From Myxococcales bacterium (GTDB lineage: Bacteria > Myxococcota_A > Polyangia > Haliangiales > Haliangiaceae), in contig JAQBQE010000048.1 of NCBI GenBank assembly GCA_028287135.1, positions 22,789-86,788 on the forward strand: DNA of 64,000 bases, written 5' to 3'. Made by a program: the position numbers and the translations under genes. This document shows positions 9,120 through 16,152 of the stretch, piece by piece (the first letter of the stretch is position 1; the number at the start of each line of letters is the position of its first letter). The notes under the pieces are model-generated. The model ran no database searches. It saw only the letters and a list, made by a program, of their open reading frames with translations, and had not been told where the DNA came from.

Positions 9120-10076
9120 ATGGTCCGGCTGGGTCTGTGCTGCACGTTCCTCTCGGAGCCCATCAAGTTCCGGACCACGACGGTGCGGTACTCGTCGACG
9201 CTCACGCCGGAGGACCGGCGAGGTCTTCTCAACTCGCTCGCGCGTCACAACGTGGCCGCGCTGCGCTGTGCGATCGCGTGGTGTGCCGCGAACGGCGTGG
9301 GAGCGTTCCGCGTCCAGAGCGGGCTGTTACCGCTGTACACGCATCCGACCGCCGGCTGGAAGCTCGGGGGCGCGATCGGTGCGGGGATCGCGGACGGGCT
9401 GCGTGCCGCTGGTGCAGACGCCCGACGGCTCGGTGTGCGCCTGAGCTTCCACCCGGACCAGTTCGTCGTCCCCGGCTCGGTCAACCCGTCGACGGTCAAG
9501 GCATCGCTGGCCGAGCTCGAGTACATGGGAGAGGTGGCCGCGCTCGTCGGTGGCGAGCAGATCACGATCCACGGTGGTGGTGCGCACGGCGGCAAGCAGG
9601 TGAGCCTCGATCGCCTCGCGCAGGGGCTCGGTCGCCTGTCGCCCCGGGCGCGGGACCGCGTGGTGCTCGAGAACGACGATCGCCTCTACACCGTCGAGGA
9701 TCTCCTGCCGGTGTGCGAGCGGCTATCGATTCCGCTGGTCTACGACGTCCACCATCACCGCTGCAATCCCGACCGGCTCGACGTCGAACGAGCGACCGAG
9801 CTCGCGGCAGAGACCTGGGGCGGTCGCGAGCCCTGGGTGCATCTGTCGAGCCCCGCGCAAGGCTGGCGGTCCGGCGATCCGCGCCCTCACGCCGATTACA
9901 TCGACACGGCGGATGTCCCGCGGTCGTGGCTCGATCGCACGTTGACGATCGACGTCGAGGCCAAGGCGAAGGAGCTCGCGGTGGTGGAGCTGCAAACCTG
10001 GGTCACGGCTCGTGACCGCACACGTTCACGTCGAGCCGCGGCGGCGGTCGAGCGACACGGCCCTCGCCGGCGCTAG
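9120..10076 (+). CDS. uvsE: UV damage endonuclease (UvdE/UvsE family)
   Basis: A 318-aa TIM-barrel, metal-dependent endonuclease that nicks DNA 5' to UV photoproducts in alternative excision repair. The family start 'VRLGLCCTFLSEPIKFRTTT' is recognisable. Metal-binding histidines and acids are seen in 'SFHPDQFVV', 'ITIHGGG', 'VVLENDD', 'YDVHHHR' and 'HLSSP'. ATG 9120 gives the canonical MVRLGLC start. The last 25 or so residues are Arg/Ala-rich, and the 3' end overlaps the tail of the convergent gene by about 50 bases, so the extreme C-terminus may be poorly conserved. It stands alone on its strand. Confidence 0.93.
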   Translation: MVRLGLCCTFLSEPIKFRTTTVRYSSTLTPEDRRGLLNSLARHNVAALRCAIAWCAANGVGAFRVQSGLLPLYTHPTAGWKLGGAIGAGIADGLRAAGADARRLGVRLSFHPDQFVVPGSVNPSTVKASLAELEYMGEVAALVGGEQITIHGGGAHGGKQVSLDRLAQGLGRLSPRARDRVVLENDDRLYTVEDLLPVCERLSIPLVYDVHHHRCNPDRLDVERATELAAETWGGREPWVHLSSPAQGWRSGDPRPHADYIDTADVPRSWLDRTLTIDVEAKAKELAVVELQTWVTARDRTRSRRAAAAVERHGPRRR

Positions 10077-10889
10077 CGAACGCTCGCGCGCCATGGCGAG
10101 GCTCGTCGTGGACGACAAGGCCGTACGGACCGGCACCGGTTCGGAGGCGACGAGGGCGCGATGCGCATCGACCCAGCGGCGGATCGCGGTCCACGTCGAC
10201 AGCAGGCCGCAGGTCATGAGCATCGCGCCGATCGTGGGCGCAGCCAGGTAGGTGGTCGCCGGGCTCGCGCTCAGCCACGCGGCGGCGAGCGTACCGACCG
10301 CGATCAGGAGCACTCGCTCCGCGCGCTGCATCGCACCGCTCTTCAGCTCGAGGCCGAGAGCTTCAGCGCGCGCGCGGGTGTAGCTGACCATCAGCGAGCC
10401 GCCAGTGGCGGCCATCACGGCAACGAACCACCCGCCATGATCACGCAGAAACCACGCAAAGCCGGTGAGCATCGCGAGCTCCGCCCAGCGGTCGGCGACG
10501 GAGTCGAACAAGGCACCGGCCTGCGTCTGTCGGTTCGTGGCCCGCGCGAGTCGACCATCGAGCATGTCCAGGATCCCGCCCGCGATGAACAGCCACGCAC
10601 CGGTGGCGAGGCTTCCGAGCGCGACCGCGACGCCGGCGAGCACGCACAGCCCCAGCGAGACCGCGGTGACCGTCATCGGCGAGATCCGAGCAGCGATCAG
10701 CGCTCGTTCGAGCGGCCGGATCAGCCAGACCATGTAGCCCGACCAGAATCGTCCGAGCGCTCCGCTCGTCTTGAACCGACCCAGATCAGGGGCGCGGCCG
10801 GTCGCGATCATCGTGGCGTAGATCACCAGGTTCACCACGAAGAACGCCACGCCGAGCGCGGCGGGTGCAAGGACGGTCATGCGATCCAT
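10026..10889 (-). CDS. CDP-alcohol phosphatidyltransferase family membrane enzyme
   Basis: A 287-aa inner-membrane enzyme that moves a phosphatidyl group from a CDP-lipid to an alcohol. The full catalytic signature is present: D-G-x2-A-R (Asp111 to Arg116), then eight residues, Gly125, Asp129 and Asp133, with Asp108 completing the metal site. Several hydrophobic spans surround it, including one at about 8-30. A GGAG ribosome site sits 7 bases before the ATG. The last 30 residues are Arg/Ser-rich and overlap uvsE. Whether the product is phosphatidylglycerophosphate, phosphatidylinositol phosphate or another lipid cannot be read from the motif. The N-terminal span ahead of the domain is longer than in PgsA. 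Confidence 0.88.
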   Translation of the reverse strand: MDRMTVLAPAALGVAFFVVNLVIYATMIATGRAPDLGRFKTSGALGRFWSGYMVWLIRPLERALIAARISPMTVTAVSLGLCVLAGVAVALGSLATGAWLFIAGGILDMLDGRLARATNRQTQAGALFDSVADRWAELAMLTGFAWFLRDHGGWFVAVMAATGGSLMVSYTRARAEALGLELKSGAMQRAERVLLIAVGTLAAAWLSASPATTYLAAPTIGAMLMTCGLLSTWTAIRRWVDAHRALVASEPVPVRTALSSTTSLAMARERSLAPARAVSLDRRRGST

Positions 10890-10945
10890 GGGAGAGCTCC
10901 AGCGACAGAAGGGCGGGGACCGTGGCTTGCATCCAGCTCGTGCCC

Positions 10946-11248
10946 ATGAGCGACAAGCCCAGCGGCGATCGTGACTGCAAGCACGAGGCGGGAACGTTCG
11001 CGCCCCACGTCGAGCGCGGGCGCTGCGAAGGGAAGGCTGATTGCGTCGACGTCTGCCCCTACGACGTGTTCGAGGTGCGACGGATCGCGGACGGCGACTT
11101 CGAGATGCTCAGCGTGATGGAGCGACTGCGGTCGCGCGTTCACGGGCGAAAGACGGCCTACACGCCCAGAGCAGATGCCTGCCGTGGGTGCGCGGCGTGC
11201 ATCAAGGCGTGTCCCGAGGATGCGATCACGCTCGTTCGCGTGACGTGA
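10946..11248 (+). CDS. 4Fe-4S dicluster ferredoxin
   Basis: A 100-aa soluble electron carrier. Two cluster motifs are seen: C-x5-C-x3-CP ('CEGKADCVDVCPYDVF') near residue 30 and C-x2-C-x2-C-x3-CP ('CRGCAACIKACPEDAI') near residue 85. They are joined by a 35-residue basic insert, longer than in minimal bacterial ferredoxins. The first motif has five residues between the first two cysteines, as in 7Fe/8Fe-type ferredoxins, so one cluster could be 3Fe-4S. ATG 10946 is chosen. It is divergent from the CDP-alcohol transferase gene with 56 bases between them. No redox partner is encoded next to it. Confidence 0.88.
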   Translation: MSDKPSGDRDCKHEAGTFAPHVERGRCEGKADCVDVCPYDVFEVRRIADGDFEMLSVMERLRSRVHGRKTAYTPRADACRGCAACIKACPEDAITLVRVT

Positions 11249-11439
11249 TCCGAGCCGCGACCCTGCGGCCCGTGTCGACATCCAGGTGTATCGAGCAAGC
11301 GGCATACCACCCTCGCGACGCTGCGCGACCGCCGTTGGGCACACAGGGAGTCGGTTGCTCGACCCACTGACGGATTGCCATACAGGCAGGTGCCGGATTT
11401 GCGGCAGGCATAGCCGGCCGCTTCGATCTCGTTCCCGGG

Positions 11440-12135
11440 TCAGGCGTCGCGCAGGCGATAGCCGACCCCGGCCTCCGTCAACAGCCACTGCGGGCGGGCC
11501 GGATCCTTCTCGACCTTGCGGCGCATCGCCGCCATGTGAACGCGCAGGTAGTGCGTCTGCTCGACGGCGTTCGGTCCCCACACCTCCGTCAGCAACTGAC
11601 GGTGGGTGAGCACGCGCCCGGGCTGCCGCGCCAGGGCGCAGAGGAGACGGAACTCGATCGGCGTGAGGTGGATGTCCTGCGCATCGACGGTGACCTCGTG
11701 ACGCGCGAGATCGATCCGGATCGGCCCGATCGCGCGGACCGGTTCATCGGTGGTCACCGTCGCGCGAGCGTGGCGCAGCGCGACGCGGATCCGCGCGAGC
11801 AGCTCGCCGACGCTGAACGGCTTGGTCAGGTAGTCGTCGGCTCCGGCATCGAGCGCCGAGACCTTGTCGTCCTCGCGGTCGCGCGCGGACAGCACGATCA
11901 CGGGCGTCGTCGACCATCCGCGAAGGTGCGCGAGGAACACGAGCCCGTCCCCGTCGGGTAGCCCGAGATCGAGCAGGATCGCAGCGGGTCGGGTCTCGGT
12001 CGCGAGGTGCTCCGCGGCGGCGATCGTCGCGGCCTCGGTGACCGCGAAGCCATGGGTGCTGAGTGCTGCGCGAAGGAACTTCCGCATCGGCGCCTCGTCC
12101 TCGACGACGAGCACGGTCTCACCGCTGTCGATCAC
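11440..12135 (-). CDS. kdpE: KdpE-like OmpR-family response regulator
   Basis: A 231-aa DNA-binding response regulator. The receiver domain has acidic residues at 12-13, the phosphoacceptor Asp56 in 'ILLDLGLPDGDG' and Lys105 in 'LTKPF'. The winged-helix effector domain ends in 'LLTEAGVGYRLRD', the KdpE-type ending. GTG 12135 overlaps the upstream kinase stop (GTGA), so kinase and regulator are translationally coupled. In other bacteria KdpDE controls the high-affinity Kdp K+ ATPase. Here no kdpFABC is nearby; the operon instead begins with kup, so kup is a reasonable target. It is the last gene of this minus-strand run. Confidence 0.9.
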   Translation of the reverse strand: MIDSGETVLVVEDEAPMRKFLRAALSTHGFAVTEAATIAAAEHLATETRPAAILLDLGLPDGDGLVFLAHLRGWSTTPVIVLSARDREDDKVSALDAGADDYLTKPFSVGELLARIRVALRHARATVTTDEPVRAIGPIRIDLARHEVTVDAQDIHLTPIEFRLLCALARQPGRVLTHRQLLTEVWGPNAVEQTHYLRVHMAAMRRKVEKDPARPQWLLTEAGVGYRLRDA

Positions 12136-13469
12136 GCGCGGACCTCGGCGGTGGATGGCGGAGTGGTCACGAGCTCGAGCGGCACTCCGGCGTCGGGGAA
12201 GCGGACGCGGAAGATGGCGCCGCCGCCCTCGCGATCGAGGCCCTCGATCTCGCCGCGGTGCGCGAGCGCGATCCCACGGCACACCGCGAGGCCGAGTCCG
12301 ACGCCACTGGTCTGCGTCCGCCGGTCGCGTGCAAACTTCTCGAACAGCCGGTCGTGAGCGCCCGCTGGCAGCCCTGGCCCTCGGTCGCGGACCTCGAGGA
12401 TCGCCCCCGCAGGGTCGCGGTCCGCGCGGACCTCGATCGCGGTGCCGGGCGGCGTATGCCGGGCGGCATTCTCGAGCAAGTTCGCGAGCAACTGATCGAC
12501 AAGGATCGGATCGACGTACGCGAGCAGTCCTTCCGGGACCTGCGCGGTCACGTGGTGATGCATCAGCTCGGCCTCGAGCCGCGACAGCGCAGCCCCCACG
12601 AGCTCCTCGAGTGGCACCCACTCGCGACGCGGAGCGGCTCCGCTCTCCACGCGCGTCACGGCAAGCACGTTGGTCAGGATCCGGCTCAGCCGCTGGGCCT
12701 CCTCGACGATGGTGTCGAGGTTGTCACGCTGATGTTCGGCGGCATCTGCGCGCAGGGTGGACGCCATGCCCGTGATCACGGCGAGCGGCGTTCGCAGGTC
12801 ATGAGAGACCGACGACAGCAACGTGGTCCGCAGCTCCTGGGCACGTGCACGGACCGCGGCATCGTGTGCGTCGGCCGCGAGACGCAGTCGCCCGAGAGCG
12901 AGGCGGGCCTGTCGACGGATGCCGTCGACGAGGTCGCGCTGCTCGTCCGACAGCTCACCAGCCACCTCGATCTCGAGCTCCTCGGTCCCGGGCGGCGTCG
13001 AGACGCTGACCGGGGCTCCGACCGCGCTCCGCACGTGAGTCGCGACGGCGGTCTCGACGCTCGTCGCATCGTTCGCCGCAGCGGCGTCGCGGGTGAACGC
13101 GAGGAGCGCAGACGTGTCGCGCTCGCGATCGCGGCTCTCCGTCTCCGCACGGCGGAGGCGCGAGATCAGCGTGCCCATGGCGGCGCCGACCACGAACATC
13201 ATCACGAAGGTCAGCGGCGATCGCGCATCGGCGACGGCGAACGTGTAGCGCGGTGGAACGAAGAAGAAGTCGAACGCTGCCACCGATAGGGCAGAGGCGG
13301 TCAGCGCTGGGCCCCGCCCGCGAAGCGCCGCGAGCATGATCGCGGACAGGTACAGCATGGCTTCGTCGGCCAGCGAGACGTGGAACCCCGCGGCAAGGCC
13401 GGCCAGCGTGGCCACGGCAACCGTCACGACGGCCATCGCATACGCTCGACCGCGAGCCCGCTCGTCCAT
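12132..13469 (-). CDS. KdpD-like sensor histidine kinase without the N-terminal KdpD/Usp part
   Basis: A 445-aa membrane kinase. Seen: four closely spaced hydrophobic helices in residues 10-105 matching the DUF4118 sensor domain of KdpD, including 'FDFFFVPPRYTF'. A GAF-like or linker region follows to about 200, then a dimerisation/phosphoacceptor helix with His223 in 'SVSHDLRTPLA', and an ATP-binding domain with 'DQLLANLLENAARHT' and 'GVGLGLAVCRG'. Full-length KdpD (about 900 aa) has an additional N-terminal KdpD and Usp-like region that binds ATP and c-di-AMP in some species. That region is wholly absent. ATG 13469 overlaps the TGA of the preceding small gene by one base (TGATG). Confidence 0.88.
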   Translation of the reverse strand: MDERARGRAYAMAVVTVAVATLAGLAAGFHVSLADEAMLYLSAIMLAALRGRGPALTASALSVAAFDFFFVPPRYTFAVADARSPLTFVMMFVVGAAMGTLISRLRRAETESRDRERDTSALLAFTRDAAAANDATSVETAVATHVRSAVGAPVSVSTPPGTEELEIEVAGELSDEQRDLVDGIRRQARLALGRLRLAADAHDAAVRARAQELRTTLLSSVSHDLRTPLAVITGMASTLRADAAEHQRDNLDTIVEEAQRLSRILTNVLAVTRVESGAAPRREWVPLEELVGAALSRLEAELMHHHVTAQVPEGLLAYVDPILVDQLLANLLENAARHTPPGTAIEVRADRDPAGAILEVRDRGPGLPAGAHDRLFEKFARDRRTQTSGVGLGLAVCRGIALAHRGEIEGLDREGGGAIFRVRFPDAGVPLELVTTPPSTAEVRA

Positions 13470-13702
13470 CACCTGGCACCGTACCGCGAAGGTGGACGGC
13501 GAGCCGCTCGCGCGCGAGGTACACGTATCCGTTCGCGCAACAGGGCGCACAGCCCCAGGATTCCCGCGAGCACCAGCAGAAGTCCCAGCGTCGTCCCGGG
13601 TCCAAACGGGATCGAGCCCGTCAGCGCCGGGCCGCACGCGAGCAGGCCGACGATCACGCAGCCAATGTGCAGGACGAGCTCCTCGCGGACGGCTTCTGAC
13701 AC
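13469..13702 (-). CDS. 77-aa membrane protein encoded between kup and the KdpD-like kinase
   Basis: I do not recognise this protein. It has a short acidic N-terminus (SEAVREE), two hydrophobic helices ('LHIGCVIVGLLACG' and 'TLGLLLVLAGILGLCALL') joined by a Gly/Pro turn, and a strongly basic C-terminal tail of about 25 residues. This predicts two membrane spans with the tail inside. It is likely real: an AGGGAG ribosome site lies 6 bases before the GTG, the gene begins 11 bases after the kup stop, and its stop overlaps the kinase start. By position it may modulate Kup or the kinase. That is inference only. Confidence 0.65.
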   Translation of the reverse strand: MSEAVREELVLHIGCVIVGLLACGPALTGSIPFGPGTTLGLLLVLAGILGLCALLRERIRVPRARAARRPPSRYGAR

Positions 13703-13713
13703 GGTGATTCTCC

Positions 13714-15651
13714 CTACATCTCGATCTGGAGGCCGAGCTCGACGACGCGGTTCGGCGGCAGGTTGAAGAACGCCGTCGGTGGCCGTGCGTTGCGTGCGAG
13801 GAACGCGAACAGCACCTTGCGCCACCGCGCGAGCTTGCTGTGACCATCGGTCAGGAGGGTCTGGCGCCCGAGGTAGTACGTCGTCGTCATCGGCTGAGCC
13901 GTGAAGCCTTTGCGTGCAGCGCGGGTGAGGAGCTTCGGGACATCGGGCGTCTGCATGAAGCCAACCTTGGCGACGACGCGGAAGAAGCCGTGCCCGAGCT
14001 CGTGGACCTCGAGGTTCCGGTCGAGATCGACCCAGGGCACGGCCTCGGTGTGCAGCGAGAACAGCACGACGTGCTGATGGAGCACCTGGTTGTGCTTCAG
14101 GTGATGCATCAGCACGTTCGGCACGCCACCCGGGGTGGACGCCATGAACACGGCGGTGCCCCTGACGCGAGGCGGCGGCGAGGTCGCGATGTCAGCGAGG
14201 AACAGGTCCTCGGGAACGCTGATGGCGTCCATGACCTGCGACAGCTCGAGACGGCCTCGCCACCAGGTCGTCATCACGAGGTACACACACACGCCCGCGG
14301 CGAGCGGGAACCAGCCACCGTCGAGGATCTTCGCGGCGTTCGCGCCGAAGAACGCGAGATCGATCGTCAGGAACGGAACCAGGAAGGCGAGGGCCTTGGG
14401 CCGCGAGTAACCCCAGCGCTGTCGACAGACCAGGTAGAACAGGCACGACGTGATGCCCATCGTCCCGGTCACCGCGATGCCGTAGGCGGCCGCGAGCCCC
14501 GAGCTCGATTGGAACTGCAGGACAAGGACGATGCAGCCGATCATCAGCAGCCAGTTCATCTCGGGGATGTAGATCTGCCCCTCCGACTTCGCGTTCGTGT
14601 GAACGACCGTGACACGCGGCCAGAACCCGAGCTGCATCGCCTGGCGCGTCAGCGAGAACACGCCGGAGATCAGCGCCTGTGACGCGATGATCGCCGCCAT
14701 CGTTGCGAGCACGAGCATCGGGATCTGGAGCGGCCCATCGACCATCGCGTAGAACGGGTTCGCGATCGTTCCGGGCTCGCTCGAGATCAGGAGCGCGCCC
14801 TGCCCAAAGTAGTTGAGCAGCAGGCCGGGCAGCGCGATCGTGAACCACGCGATCCGGATCGGCGTCTTGCCGAAGTGGCCCATGTCGGCGTAGAGCGCCT
14901 CGCCCCCGGTGACGACGAGGAACACGAGGCCGACGATCAGGAAGCCATGCACGCCGTGCGAGCGGAGGAACGCGATTCCGTGCAGCGGGTTGACCGCCGA
15001 GAGCACGGCCGGTTCGACGAGGATCCAGCGTAGACCGAGCACGCCGATCGCGAGGAACCACAGCACCATCACGGGGCCGAACGCCGTGCCGATCCGCCCC
15101 GTGCCGTGTCGCTGCACGACGAACAAGCCAACGATGATCCCGATCGTGATCGGGACGACGAGATGACCGAGCGCGGGGCTGTGATCGGAGAGCCCCTCCA
15201 TCGCACCGAGCACGGAGATCGCGGGCGTGATCATGCCGTCGCCCATCAGCAGGCCGGCGCCGAACAGACCGAGCGCGAGGGCGATCGGCAAACCCCGCCG
15301 CGTTCGCTTGCCCGAATCATCGAGGAGCGCCGCGAGTGCCAGAATTCCTCCCTCGCCCTTGTTGTCGGCACGCAGCACGAACACCAGATACTTGACGGTG
15401 ACCACGAGCATCAGCGCCCAGAACATCAGCGACAGAACACCGAGCACGTTCGGCGCCAGGGTCTCCGTCGTCGAAGCGATCGCGTGGGGTGAGTAGGGCG
15501 CGGCGAGGCACTCCTTCATCGCATACAGCGGTGAGGTGCCGATGTCGCCGTAGACGACGCCCAGCGCGCCGAGGGAGGCAACGGCAAGCTCGCGCCTGCC
15601 GCGTGGGATGTGATGCGGACCAACGTCAGAGCGCGGAACAACTGCTTCCAT
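13714..15651 (-). CDS. kup: Kup-type potassium:proton symporter
   Basis: A 645-aa low-affinity constitutive-type K+ uptake protein of the inner membrane. The family signature 'VVYGDIGTSPLYAMKE' is at about 34-46, followed by about 12 hydrophobic spans and a cytoplasmic C-terminal domain of about 170 residues. Typical phrases include 'ADNKGEGGILAL' and 'GDGMITPAISVLGAMEGL'. ATG 15651 gives a normal length (family about 620-630). The 117 bases upstream separate it from the response regulator gene and probably hold its promoter. No clear consensus was found there. It is the first gene of a four-gene unit with a small membrane protein, a KdpD-like kinase and KdpE. Confidence 0.95.
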   Translation of the reverse strand: MEAVVPRSDVGPHHIPRGRRELAVASLGALGVVYGDIGTSPLYAMKECLAAPYSPHAIASTTETLAPNVLGVLSLMFWALMLVVTVKYLVFVLRADNKGEGGILALAALLDDSGKRTRRGLPIALALGLFGAGLLMGDGMITPAISVLGAMEGLSDHSPALGHLVVPITIGIIVGLFVVQRHGTGRIGTAFGPVMVLWFLAIGVLGLRWILVEPAVLSAVNPLHGIAFLRSHGVHGFLIVGLVFLVVTGGEALYADMGHFGKTPIRIAWFTIALPGLLLNYFGQGALLISSEPGTIANPFYAMVDGPLQIPMLVLATMAAIIASQALISGVFSLTRQAMQLGFWPRVTVVHTNAKSEGQIYIPEMNWLLMIGCIVLVLQFQSSSGLAAAYGIAVTGTMGITSCLFYLVCRQRWGYSRPKALAFLVPFLTIDLAFFGANAAKILDGGWFPLAAGVCVYLVMTTWWRGRLELSQVMDAISVPEDLFLADIATSPPPRVRGTAVFMASTPGGVPNVLMHHLKHNQVLHQHVVLFSLHTEAVPWVDLDRNLEVHELGHGFFRVVAKVGFMQTPDVPKLLTRAARKGFTAQPMTTTYYLGRQTLLTDGHSKLARWRKVLFAFLARNARPPTAFFNLPPNRVVELGLQIEM

Positions 15652-15768
15652 CGAGTGCGTGGGGCCGACCTAGCGGCCACGACCTTCGCGCTCGGCGTAC
15701 CACCCTGGATCCGACGAGGATCGGGATCTCCGGATCAAGAATTCGTAAAGACGAACAGCTGAGCGTGG

Positions 15769-16152
15769 TTACGTGCGGCGCCCGCGCGCCAGGTACTCGG
15801 CCACGAGCGTCGGGAGGACGCGCGTGTCGATCGGCTTCGTGATGTAGCCGTCGAACCCCGCGGTCAGCGCGGCCTCCTCGTCACCACGCATCGCGCTCGC
15901 CGTGACCGCGACGATGATCAGGCCCGCTCTCATCGGATCGGCGCGGAGCTGACGCGTGAACGCGAGTCCATCGAGCCCGGGCAACCGGATGTCCAGGAGC
16001 AGGAGGTCGGGACGAAACACCCGGAGGATCTCGTTGGCTTCCTCGGCCGACGTCGCCGTCGAGACCTCGTACCCCTTCGCGGCGAGCAGCACCGAGAGCA
16101 GCTTGAGGTTCAACGGCGTGTCGTCGACGATCAGGATCTGTTCCCCGGGCAT
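15769..16152 (-). CDS. Single-domain (CheY/DivK-like) response regulator
   Basis: A 127-aa stand-alone receiver. The acidic pair is Asp10-Asp11, the phosphoacceptor is Asp54 in 'LLLLDIRLPGLDG', the conserved Thr is in 'AVTASAM' and Lys106 is in 'YITKPID'. The Pro-Leu-Asn-Leu after the acidic pair is typical of DivK-like and hybrid-kinase-associated receivers. It has no output domain, so it works by protein-protein contact or as a phosphotransfer partner. Its ATG shares one base with the TGA of the hybrid kinase gene upstream (TGATG), which makes that kinase the likely phosphate donor. Confidence 0.93.
   Translation of the reverse strand: MPGEQILIVDDTPLNLKLLSVLLAAKGYEVSTATSAEEANEILRVFRPDLLLLDIRLPGLDGLAFTRQLRADPMRAGLIIVAVTASAMRGDEEAALTAGFDGYITKPIDTRVLPTLVAEYLARGRRT

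Noticed and set aside
11249..11439. Gap between ferredoxin and kdpE
   Set aside because: Convergent intergenic DNA of 191 bases; no coding sense, hairpin with T-tract or RNA gene was seen.
15652..15768. Possible c-di-AMP (ydaO-type) riboswitch upstream of kup
   Set aside because: Considered because such riboswitches precede K+ transporters in some bacteria, but the 117 bases show no fitting set of helices that I could draw by eye.
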